A stretch of 64,000 nucleotides of DNA from Mucilaginibacter sp. CSA2-8R. Lineage in GTDB: Bacteria; Bacteroidota; Bacteroidia; Sphingobacteriales; Sphingobacteriaceae. This document shows, piece by piece, positions 52,186 through 60,309 of this stretch. The notes under the pieces were generated by a model. That model had not been told where the DNA came from, made no database searches, and worked only from the letters and a program-made list of their open reading frames with translations. Positions within the stretch are counted from its first letter, which is position 1. Each line of letters begins with the position of its first letter. The position numbers and the translations under genes were made by a program. The stretch covers positions 4,278,001 to 4,342,000 of the forward strand of contig NZ_CP152389.1 in the NCBI RefSeq assembly GCF_038806765.1. The letters run 5' to 3'.

Positions 52186-53124
52186 CTATTTCATTTTGTT
52201 CATCATTTGCTGAAACAGCTTTTCGGCATCTGCTTTATTAAACAGCTCGGGGCCAGGGTTCATGGTGGCTGCACTACCGCAGGCAATACCCATGCGTATC
52301 GTCTGGCGTATGTCCATGCCTTTTTCGCAGGCATAAACCATTCCGGCCACCATACTATCGCCGGCGCCAACCGTGCTGCGCTTTTCTACCTGCGGTGCCT
52401 CAACATACTCGCTAAAGCCACGGGTAGCCACGTAAGCGCCTTGTGCACCTAATGATACTACGATAATCTGGCATTTACCTTTGCCTATAATCTGTTGTGC
52501 TGCGGCTTCAACCGCGCTAATATCCTTAATATCAATCCCGGTAAGTTTGCTTAGCTCTGCCTGGTTGGGTTTGAGTAAATAAACGCCCTCTTCTACCGCA
52601 TATTTTAATGCGTCGCCCGAGGTATCAACAATTAGCCTGGCTTCATTCTGTTGTGCTATGCGGGCAACTTTAGCTAAAAAATCAGCACTTAAACCCGGCG
52701 GCATACCTCCGCTAACCACCATAAATTTGGGTTTGGGTAACAGCTTTTTTATAACACTGAGTATTTCGCGCTCTTCTTTGGGTAACAACTCTACGGCAGG
52801 CATTCCAAAACGATACTCCTCGTGCACCTCGCGGTTGATGACGATAAAGTTTTCTCGGGTCATTTTTTCGGTAAGCACCGGCATTTGGTTAATGTGCTCT
52901 GCCCTGAGCAAGTCTTGCAAATGCTGACCGGTTAAACCTCCTGACGGGAATATAGCCAGTGACGTTAAATTCAGCCGTTTCAGTCCGCGCGACACATTGA
53001 TACCGCCACCTCCGGCTTCAAACCGGGGCTCAATGCAAATCAGTTTTTGATCGGCTATAATTTTATCAACTGTGGTACTTTTATCAACTACTGGGCTCAG
53101 CGTAAGGGTTATAATGTGTTTCAT
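52186..53124 (-). CDS. PfkB-family 1-phosphofructokinase-type hexose kinase
   Basis: A 312-residue sugar kinase. The N-terminal FEAGGGGINVSRGLKRL and the C-terminal GAGDSMVAGMVYA, with the catalytic Asp, are the two PfkB signatures; the GGGGxNV form and HIITLTLSPVVD opening point to the LacC/FruK (tagatose-6-phosphate or fructose-1-phosphate kinase, minor 6-phosphofructokinase) group. Cytosolic. Which phosphosugar it uses cannot be decided here. No PTS or transport gene is adjacent. Confidence 0.88.
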   Translation of the reverse strand: MKHIITLTLSPVVDKSTTVDKIIADQKLICIEPRFEAGGGGINVSRGLKRLNLTSLAIFPSGGLTGQHLQDLLRAEHINQMPVLTEKMTRENFIVINREVHEEYRFGMPAVELLPKEEREILSVIKKLLPKPKFMVVSGGMPPGLSADFLAKVARIAQQNEARLIVDTSGDALKYAVEEGVYLLKPNQAELSKLTGIDIKDISAVEAAAQQIIGKGKCQIIVVSLGAQGAYVATRGFSEYVEAPQVEKRSTVGAGDSMVAGMVYACEKGMDIRQTIRMGIACGSAATMNPGPELFNKADAEKLFQQMMNKMK

Positions 53125-53308
53125 GCAGATTTAGGCAATATTACATGCGTTGTAATATAGTTTATCTTCCGGAGCAGATAAAATGAAAAATATGCCTTAG
53201 CTCTCTAACTTATTGCCTTCGCTGCACTGATCCGAACTTTCAGTTTCTTGACCTTGTACAGACTTATTACGTCAAACAATTTGTCGGCATTTTAATTCTA
53301 CAACTTAA

Positions 53309-54676
53309 TTGTTTGTGTTAAATATCAAGAGTATAGTTTTGAGTAAACGCTTTATTTATACCTGTAAAAAGCTTTGGTTAACGCCGTTTGTTCTGTTTGC
53401 TTTGTTAATTGGTGGCTGCCAATTTGCCTTTGCACAAACAGCACCTGTTGACTCGCTGAAGGCCGACTCGTTGCGCCGGTTGCAAACTAAACGTACCCGC
53501 GTAGTCGACACGTTATACAAGCAGTACGACTTTGGCGATTTAGTTAACACCATTGTGCACCCTCATCGCAAGCCCGATTCATTAAAAAAAAAATCGGGCA
53601 TTACTGTTGTGCCTAATATAGCCTCTAACCCGAGTATCGGTTTTCAGCTTGGCATCAAAGCGGTGGCCGGACGTAAACTGGGTAACGACCCTAACACGCT
53701 GCTATCAGTGGCGGCTACATCAGCTTCTTACACAACCAAAAAAATCATTTATTTTTACATCAATCATAATGTGTTTACTCCTGGCAATAAATGGAATTTG
53801 CAGGGCAGCCTGGTGGTAGCTAAAACCGTTACCCCCGATTTTGGCTTGGGTATAGGGCAATCCAATAATGGTAGTATTGAAGACCAGGCTCTGGTTAATG
53901 CCGACCGAAAGCCTTTTGCTTATAACTCGATGTTCTATGCTTTCCGCGAAAAGGTTTATAAAAATGTAGCCAAGAATCTTTTCGTCGGGGCCGGCGTATC
54001 TTTTGATATCCGGAGAAATATTGAAGACAAACGAGCAACCACCGCACTAACACCATATAATATTTACAATGAACGCTACGGTTTTAACGGCAGCAGCTAC
54101 AGCGCTAACGGATTGATTTTGAGTGCCGAATATACCACACGCGACAACCAGAACCGCGCTTACAAGGGCATTTATGCCGATGCAGGTTTGAGGGTAAACC
54201 AAAGCTGGATAGGCAGCAGCCGCAACGCAACCATATTTACGACAGACTTTCGTAAATACTTTAGTTTGTCGCACCGCAACCCCGAACATGTGATTGCTTT
54301 GTGGAACTGGGGCTCATACGTAGTAACCGGTGCAGTGCCTTACCTCGAGCTGCCGGGTACGGCTAAAGACCCAAGCTTGCGCAGCGGCCGGGGCTATACC
54401 GTTGGTTATTTTAAAGGCACGCAATTTAACTACTCGGAGGCCGAATACCGTTTCCCGATTACCCGCAATAAATTTATCAGCGGCGTAGCGTTTGCCAACG
54501 TGCAAACAGCCAAAGATGGTGTTGGAACTGAACTGTTTGAAAAATGGCAGCCAGGGGGTGGAGGCGGTTTACGGATATTGTTTAATAAAGCTACCCGAAC
54601 CAACTTGTGCCTTGACTATGCGTTTGGTAAATATGGATCGAAGGGATTCTTTTTGGGGCTAAACGAGGCTTTCTAA
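53309..54676 (+). CDS. BamA/TamA-family outer membrane beta-barrel protein
   Basis: About 455 residues as listed, exported (signal segment WLTPFVLFALLIGG, cleavage near AFAQ), then a barrel ending FFLGLNEAF with terminal Phe and a GGGGLRILFNK strand. It is a paralogue of the protein at 732-1973. The start is doubtful: no ATG precedes the signal peptide; TTG 53309, GTG 53315 and TTG 53339 are available, yet a consensus promoter lies at 53312-53341. Start codon use may be non-standard. Confidence 0.72.
   Translation: MFVLNIKSIVLSKRFIYTCKKLWLTPFVLFALLIGGCQFAFAQTAPVDSLKADSLRRLQTKRTRVVDTLYKQYDFGDLVNTIVHPHRKPDSLKKKSGITVVPNIASNPSIGFQLGIKAVAGRKLGNDPNTLLSVAATSASYTTKKIIYFYINHNVFTPGNKWNLQGSLVVAKTVTPDFGLGIGQSNNGSIEDQALVNADRKPFAYNSMFYAFREKVYKNVAKNLFVGAGVSFDIRRNIEDKRATTALTPYNIYNERYGFNGSSYSANGLILSAEYTTRDNQNRAYKGIYADAGLRVNQSWIGSSRNATIFTTDFRKYFSLSHRNPEHVIALWNWGSYVVTGAVPYLELPGTAKDPSLRSGRGYTVGYFKGTQFNYSEAEYRFPITRNKFISGVAFANVQTAKDGVGTELFEKWQPGGGGGLRILFNKATRTNLCLDYAFGKYGSKGFFLGLNEAF
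53312..53341 (+). promoter_or_regulatory. consensus promoter overlapping the 5' end of the barrel gene
   Basis: TTTG (53312-53315), 18-base spacer, TAGTTTTG (53334-53341). Good match in both boxes and spacing, but transcription would begin near 53348, inside the open frame. Confidence 0.5.
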
Positions 54677-54796
54677 ACAGCAAGGTAAGAGCCTGCAAAT
54701 TATCCTGAACTGGCGACTTCTTATTTCAATAGCAGGCTGTTATAATAAAGCAATTACTTTTTAGTTGTTAGCATTATACCTTTTTAATAACCTTGC

Positions 54797-55309
54797 ATGA
54801 AACCCCAGTTCAAAATTCTGCTTTTTTGCCTCATTGCATCTTGTATGATTAGCTGTGATCAGGTTACGAAAAACATAGCTAAAAAGCATTTAATATTCGC
54901 TTCGCCTGTTTCATACTTTCATGACCTGTTTAGGTTAGAATATGCAGAAAATACAGGAGCGGCCTTGAGCTTAGGCGATAATTTACCCCGAACGTTAAAT
55001 TTTTTATTATTAGGGATTTTACCCTTAATGATGATGATAGCGATTTTATGGTATATATTCAATAACCTGAAAGCTATCAATATTTTTAGGCTGACTGCCC
55101 TTACCCTGGTTTTTGCAGGCGGTATAGGGAATCTCATTGATCGCCTTTTCAGGGATCGGCACGTAATTGATTTTATGAATATGGGCATCGGCGGCTTGCG
55201 CACCGGAATTTTTAACGTTGCCGATTTGTGTATTACTACGGGTGTAGTGATGCTGGCATTTTCATACAGCAGAACCCAGCGCCTACCCATGCAAGCAAAA
55301 GTTGAATAG
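54797..55309 (+). CDS. lspA: Lipoprotein signal peptidase (SPase II)
   Basis: Cleaves the signal peptide of prolipoproteins in the inner membrane. The 170-residue protein has four hydrophobic segments; the catalytic aspartates D125 (HVIDFMN) and D143 (FNVADLCI) and the motif GGIGNLIDRL are all present. The N-terminal LLFCLIASCMISCD is the first transmembrane helix. Ends at a strong hairpin shared with the convergent azoreductase gene. Confidence 0.95.
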   Translation: MKPQFKILLFCLIASCMISCDQVTKNIAKKHLIFASPVSYFHDLFRLEYAENTGAALSLGDNLPRTLNFLLLGILPLMMMIAILWYIFNNLKAINIFRLTALTLVFAGGIGNLIDRLFRDRHVIDFMNMGIGGLRTGIFNVADLCITTGVVMLAFSYSRTQRLPMQAKVE

Positions 55310-55330
55310 CCGGATTTAGCTAAAGCAAAA

Positions 55331-55367
55331 TTTGGATTAAGGACAAATTTTCCGTCCTTAATCCAAA
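55331..55367. terminator. bidirectional terminator, 14-bp stem
   Basis: TTTGGATTAAGGAC (55331-55344) pairs perfectly with GTCCTTAATCCAAA (55354-55367), 22 bases after the lspA stop and nine bases before the azoreductase stop. A-rich on both sides, giving U-runs either way. Confidence 0.85.
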
Positions 55368-55375
55368 AAATAAAA

Positions 55376-55975
55376 TTATAAAGTAATGTTATCAATACCT
55401 TTTTGAAGCGCTTCGGCTTGTAAATCAGGCATTGCAAAACCTTCGGCACGGTTAACTGTCACATCGGTAACACCAACAAAACCTAATACGGCTCTTAAAT
55501 ATGGCGCTACAAAGTCAGCAGATGCCATTGGCCCTGAACTATAAACACCACCTGTTGTTACCGCTAGATAAGCTTTTTTACCTTTGATCAATCCTTCCGG
55601 ACCTTCGGCAGTGTATCTAAAGGTGATACCAGCACGGGCAATATGATCTATCCAAGATTTTAAGGTAGATGGAATGCCAAAGTTGTACATTGGTGCATCA
55701 ATTACTAAAATATCGGCATCAAAAATTTCTTTAATTGCTTCGTTTGAATGACGGATAGCCTCTTTGTTTTCGTCAGTATGCTGTTCAACCGGCGTAAAGA
55801 AAGCATTCAGGTGAGCTTCTTCTAAATGTGGAAAAGGACCTTTAGTTAAGTCGCGTACTGTTACAGCAACTTCTGAATGCTGCTCTTTAATCTTATCAAT
55901 AATTGCGTTACCTAATTTAATGCTGTTAGATGCCTCGCCCCTTGGGCTTGAAATAACGTGAAGTATTTTTGCCAT
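55376..55975 (-). CDS. azoR: FMN-dependent NADH-azoreductase
   Basis: A 199-residue flavodoxin-fold quinone/azo reductase. The FMN phosphate loop is SSPRGEASNSIKLG, and PMYNFGIPSTLKSWIDHIARAGITF and TTGGVYSSGP match the AzoR isoalloxazine-binding loops. It acts as a homodimer in the cytosol and probably protects against electrophilic quinones. Single gene. Confidence 0.92.
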   Translation of the reverse strand: MAKILHVISSPRGEASNSIKLGNAIIDKIKEQHSEVAVTVRDLTKGPFPHLEEAHLNAFFTPVEQHTDENKEAIRHSNEAIKEIFDADILVIDAPMYNFGIPSTLKSWIDHIARAGITFRYTAEGPEGLIKGKKAYLAVTTGGVYSSGPMASADFVAPYLRAVLGFVGVTDVTVNRAEGFAMPDLQAEALQKGIDNITL

Positions 55976-56185
55976 GTTAATTTACGTGTTTAAACATATA
56001 TTTAACACAATAGTACGTCATCATGTTCTAAACAACAATGCCCAAAGCAAAGCTTGACAATTCAATGTCAATCTATACAAATGATGAATAACAGTAAGGA
56101 TGCCAGTCAACTTTATAGTTAGTATTCTCTACTCCTTTAATTAACTGTTCAGCCTCTTAAGCTAATTTGTTACCTTAGCCCACGC

Positions 56186-57022
56186 ATGACGGTATTTGTT
56201 TTAACGCTGATTGTTTTGGCAGGTTCGTACGTTGCCGGACTGGTAGGTTCGCTTACCGGTTTGGGTGGCGGGGTGGTTATCATTCCGTTGCTTACACTAT
56301 TGCTTAATGTAAACATCCATTACGCCATTGGGGCCTCACTGGTCTCGGTCATTGCTACTTCATCCGGCTCAGCTGCAGCTTATGTTAAAGAGGGTATCAC
56401 CAATATACGCCTCGGTATGTTTTTAGAAATTGCCACCACTATTGGAGCCATGGCCGGCGCCATGCTGGCCTTACATATCCAAACCAGCGTAATTGCTGTT
56501 GCTTTTGGTGTCATCCTTATTTTCTCGGCGTTTATGTCGCTCCGTAAAAAGAAAGAGCAAATCAATACACATAAAAGTGAGTGGGCAGAAAAATTTAAAC
56601 TGAACAGCCAGTACCCTACCGCCCAAGGTAAAGTAGAATACGGTGTTGTAAATGTAGGCGGCGGTTTTGCTATGATGGCCTTTGCCGGCGTTATTTCAGG
56701 TTTGCTGGGTATTGGCTCGGGAGCATTGAAAGTTATAGCCATGGATGGCATTATGCGTATCCCTTTCAAAGTATCTACCACTACCAGTAATTTTATGATT
56801 GGTGTTACAGCTGCGGCCAGTGCGGTGGTATATCTGCAACGTGGTTACATTGATCCAGGCTTATCCATGCCAGTAGTGCTCGGTGTGTTGTTAGGGGCGC
56901 TTACCGGCTCTAAAATTTTGGTACACAGCCAGTCGTCGCAGTGGGTACGATGGGTATTTGCTGTTATTGTAACTTTTTTGGCCAGCCAAATGATTTACAA
57001 CGGCATAAATCACAAAATATAA
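56186..57022 (+). CDS. TauE/SafE-family sulfite/organoanion exporter-like protein
   Basis: A 278-residue inner-membrane protein with two repeated halves: SLTGLGGGVVIIPLL near the N-terminus and SGLLGIGSGALKVIA in the second half, the hallmark glycine-rich helices of TauE/SafE. About eight membrane segments. Transported anion unknown. Nine bases separate it from a DUF1634 gene, a pairing seen repeatedly for this family. Confidence 0.9.
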   Translation: MTVFVLTLIVLAGSYVAGLVGSLTGLGGGVVIIPLLTLLLNVNIHYAIGASLVSVIATSSGSAAAYVKEGITNIRLGMFLEIATTIGAMAGAMLALHIQTSVIAVAFGVILIFSAFMSLRKKKEQINTHKSEWAEKFKLNSQYPTAQGKVEYGVVNVGGGFAMMAFAGVISGLLGIGSGALKVIAMDGIMRIPFKVSTTTSNFMIGVTAAASAVVYLQRGYIDPGLSMPVVLGVLLGALTGSKILVHSQSSQWVRWVFAVIVTFLASQMIYNGINHKI

Positions 57023-57031
57023 CTGCATAAA

Positions 57032-57421
57032 ATGGCCTCAAAAAAAACAGCGACAGATGTAGACATTCAGCATATTATTGGCTGGATATTGCGCGTTGGT
57101 GTAATATCGTCTATGCTGGTTGTTTTTATAGGCGGCTGCCTATATTTGTACCGGCACGGGCACGAGCAGGTACACTATACGGATTTTGTTGGCGTACCAG
57201 GCTTTATACATTCGGCCTCGGGCATTATCAACGGTATATTTACCTGGCGGGGCCGGGCTATTATACAGGCTGGTATTATATTGTTGATTGCTACGCCTGT
57301 AATACGGATTATATTTTCGGCCGTTGGGTTTGTGCTCGAAAAAGACTGGCTTTACACTGGTATTACCATGCTGGTTTTAACCATTATATTATTAAGCGCC
57401 CTCACCGGTAATGCGGGCTAA
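57032..57421 (+). CDS. DUF1634 membrane protein
   Basis: A 129-residue inner-membrane protein with three hydrophobic segments (WILRVGVISSMLVVFIGG, AIIQAGIILLIATPVIRI, LYTGITMLVLTIILLSAL). DUF1634 proteins are commonly encoded beside TauE/SafE transporters and may be accessory subunits. Co-transcribed with the upstream exporter gene. Confidence 0.88.
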   Translation: MASKKTATDVDIQHIIGWILRVGVISSMLVVFIGGCLYLYRHGHEQVHYTDFVGVPGFIHSASGIINGIFTWRGRAIIQAGIILLIATPVIRIIFSAVGFVLEKDWLYTGITMLVLTIILLSALTGNAG

Positions 57422-57438
57422 CGAAACTGATGTTTGAC

Positions 57439-57446
57439 TAATTTTG
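57439..57446 (+). promoter_or_regulatory. -7 box TAATTTTG for the hydrolase gene
   Basis: Exact TAnnTTTG, 11 bases before the ATG pair at 57458 and 57461, within the 36-base gap after DUF1634. Confidence 0.5.
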
Positions 57447-57457
57447 TGTTTACGATA

Positions 57458-58750
57458 ATGATGAGAAAATTACTGCTGCTGGTAACATTACTTTTTACTT
57501 TACCACAGGTTTACGCACAGGCCGAACCAACGGCCTACCGGGCTGCCTTGAATAAGTTTATGCTGTATTACAACCGCAACCAGGCCGACAGCATTTTTAC
57601 CATGTTTGCGCCGGATGTAAAAACTCAAATTCCGGCCGAAAAAAACCGGCAGCAAGTAACTACGTTGCAAAACCAACTGGGCCGTATGCAAAGGGCATCA
57701 TTTATGGGCCTGCAAGACGGTGTGGCCATGTACAGAGCCGATTTCCAAAAATCGAGCCTGGCCATGAAGGTAAGCCTGAACTCGAGAGGTAAAATGAGCG
57801 GTTTGCTGTTTGACAATTACAGATCAGAAACCGAAGCACCGGTACTGGCCGACGACCCATACACTGCCGAAACCCCATTCGAATTAAAAACATTGTCGGG
57901 CACCATCAGAGGCACACTGGCAACACCTAAACAGTTGAGCGGCAAAGTACCTGTAGTGTTAATTATTGCAGCATCCGGACCAACAGACCGCGACGGCAAC
58001 AAACCTAAGGTGAATCAAGCTACCAATATGTACCGCATGCTGGCAGCAGGCTTGGCCAAAAACGGCATTGCCTCATTACGTTACGACAAGCGTTTGGTAG
58101 GCGAAACTGTTAACGCTACCCGCGAGTCGCAGTTAAAGTTTGATGATTATGTAGATGATGCAACGGCGCTGATTAATCAGTTGTATGAAGATGCGCGCTT
58201 TTCAAAAATCATCATTTTAGGACACAGTGAAGGTTCGCTGGTAGGCATGCTCGCCGCGCCGGGTCAGCCGGTGAATGGTTTCATTTCGGTAGAAGGTGAA
58301 AGCATGACTGCTGATAAAGTGATTTCTGGACAGCTGAAAGGTCAGCCAGATTATATTACCCAGGGCTTTAAAGCAATTGCAGACAGTTTGCGCAAAGGTA
58401 AAGTTAACGAAAAGGTAGACCCATCATTATATGGTATTGCCCGTGCAAGTGTGCAGCCTTACCTGATGACCTGGATGCGTTTTGACCCTACCCGCGAAAT
58501 TAAAAAAGTAAAAGTGCCGGTGCTGCTTATACAGGGCGCTAACGATTTACAGGTAAGTATTGCCGATGCCGAAAAGCTTAAAAAAGTCAAATCGGACGCC
58601 AAGCTGACTGTAATCCAAGGGATGAATTATGTTTTGAAGGAAGCTCCGCAGGCAGCGCAGGCTAATATGGCTACCTACAACCAGCCCGATTTGCCGGTTA
58701 AACCCGAATTGGTTATCGCAATTACTGATTTTATTAAAGGCTTAAAATAA
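57458..58750 (+). CDS. Exported alpha/beta hydrolase with DUF3887-like N-terminus
   Basis: A 430-residue exported protein (signal peptide ends VYAQ). Residues 25-120 are a small DUF3887/SnoaL-like domain, then an alpha/beta hydrolase core with S257 in GHSEGS as nucleophile and GPTDRDGN after the oxyanion strand. The region where relatives have N-H-V-L reads GMNYVLKEAP here: Y391 stands where the catalytic His is expected (codon TAT, one base from CAT). It may be inactive or use another His. ATG 57458 chosen over the TTG at 57434. Confidence 0.85.
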   Translation: MMRKLLLLVTLLFTLPQVYAQAEPTAYRAALNKFMLYYNRNQADSIFTMFAPDVKTQIPAEKNRQQVTTLQNQLGRMQRASFMGLQDGVAMYRADFQKSSLAMKVSLNSRGKMSGLLFDNYRSETEAPVLADDPYTAETPFELKTLSGTIRGTLATPKQLSGKVPVVLIIAASGPTDRDGNKPKVNQATNMYRMLAAGLAKNGIASLRYDKRLVGETVNATRESQLKFDDYVDDATALINQLYEDARFSKIIILGHSEGSLVGMLAAPGQPVNGFISVEGESMTADKVISGQLKGQPDYITQGFKAIADSLRKGKVNEKVDPSLYGIARASVQPYLMTWMRFDPTREIKKVKVPVLLIQGANDLQVSIADAEKLKKVKSDAKLTVIQGMNYVLKEAPQAAQANMATYNQPDLPVKPELVIAITDFIKGLK

Positions 58751-58771
58751 ATTTCGGTGTTAAGCCTTTGC

Positions 58772-60268
58772 TTACAGGCTTACACCAACAATTAAAAATA
58801 CAGCGCAAAGCACAAGCAGCATCAGCATCAATGGCCAGATAAAATGCCACCAGGCCTTGAAGCTTATGCCCACCAACGCCAATGAGGGTAACAACAAACC
58901 GGTTGGCGTTACAAAGCCCATAATACCCATACCAAACAGGTAACTATTTACCATTTCGCGGCCAGGCACATGGGCAGCTACGGCCAAGGCCCCCATAATG
59001 GGCATGGTAACTACCGCCATACCCGACGAGCTGGAGATAAACAGCGTAAACAGGCAATACAGCAGCAACATCAGCACGATGAAGATGCCTGACGGCAAAC
59101 CGCTTACCAGTTGAGCAGCGCTGTTTACAATGGTATCGCTAATGTGGCCGCCATCTAAAATAGCCGTAACACCACGGGCTGCACCAATAATAAAGGCCAC
59201 ACTCAGTAATCCTTCGGCACCTTTAATAAAGGTTTCGATAAACTCGCGCTGACTCATACACTGCAGTAACGCAATTAACAATGCGGCTACTAAAAACACG
59301 GCCGACATTTCGAGCAGCCACCAGTGCCAAACCACTACACCGGTAATCATGGTGGCAAAGGCCAGAAAAAAAATAACAAGCAAACTGATGTTGCGCACCG
59401 AAAGCGGTTGCATTTGACCTTGCGCACTAAATGCCGGAAACGGGCTTTGCACATTGCCGTCAAACCGGTACACCAATGAATGGCTTGGGTTAAGTTTTAC
59501 CCGGCGCGCATAGCGTACCAAGTAAACAATATATAACACGGCCGATAATACAAACATCAGCAAACGGCCATTTAATCCATCCGTCCAGCTAATGCCACAA
59601 GCGTTTGAGGCAATGATGGTTGAAAATGGATTGGAGAATGAGGATAGCGTACCCAGTTGCGTACCGCCAAAAATAACAGCTACAGGTACCAGCAAATCAA
59701 AACCGGCAGCCAAAAATAACGGTACCAATATGGGATAAAAGGCAAAGGCTTCCTCGGCCATACCATAAGACGCACCACCAAAAGTGAGCAGGAAAGTGAG
59801 GATAATGATCAGCCACCCTTCTTTTCCGTTCATCAAAGCTGATAGCCTTTGCAAACCGGCCTCCAAAGCGCCCGTAGCATTAAACACCTGTATAAAGCCC
59901 CCAATGAGCAGTACAAATAAAATAATATCTATGGTATCATATATACCCTGAATGGGTGCTTCTATCATCTTAACTACCCCTTGCGCGTTTTTTGGCAGCC
60001 GGCGATAGCTGCCTGGCACAGATACCGGCTTACGGATAATGCCTTGCGTAAAGGCCCCTACTGATGCATTGATATGCAAACTATCCAGTACTTTTTGAGT
60101 GGCAGGTAATGTTTGCTCCGTACCGTTTTTGCTGAGCACAAAGTTAGGTGCTGCATAACTCAACGTATCATACTTACCGGCCGGTACCAGCCAGGTAGCC
60201 AATGCCGAAAGGATAATTACACTCATGAGTATGGCTAAAGGATGCGGTACATTACGGAGTATATTCAT
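58772..60268 (-). CDS. YfcC-family membrane transporter
   Basis: A 498-residue secondary transporter with about 12 membrane segments. The start PHPLAILMSVIILSALATWLVPAGKYDT, the conserved GGASYGMAEEAFAFYPILVP and the repeat FIGAARGVTAIL match YfcC/C4-dicarboxylate or basic amino acid antiporter relatives of the DcuC/ArsB group. Substrate unknown; peptides or amino acids would fit the neighbour. 41 bases after a substrate-binding lipoprotein gene, same strand. Confidence 0.85.
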   Translation of the reverse strand: MNILRNVPHPLAILMSVIILSALATWLVPAGKYDTLSYAAPNFVLSKNGTEQTLPATQKVLDSLHINASVGAFTQGIIRKPVSVPGSYRRLPKNAQGVVKMIEAPIQGIYDTIDIILFVLLIGGFIQVFNATGALEAGLQRLSALMNGKEGWLIIILTFLLTFGGASYGMAEEAFAFYPILVPLFLAAGFDLLVPVAVIFGGTQLGTLSSFSNPFSTIIASNACGISWTDGLNGRLLMFVLSAVLYIVYLVRYARRVKLNPSHSLVYRFDGNVQSPFPAFSAQGQMQPLSVRNISLLVIFFLAFATMITGVVVWHWWLLEMSAVFLVAALLIALLQCMSQREFIETFIKGAEGLLSVAFIIGAARGVTAILDGGHISDTIVNSAAQLVSGLPSGIFIVLMLLLYCLFTLFISSSSGMAVVTMPIMGALAVAAHVPGREMVNSYLFGMGIMGFVTPTGLLLPSLALVGISFKAWWHFIWPLMLMLLVLCAVFLIVGVSL

Positions 60269-60309
60269 AAGTTATGAGAAGACCAATAATTAAATTAAAG
60301 CTACAATAA

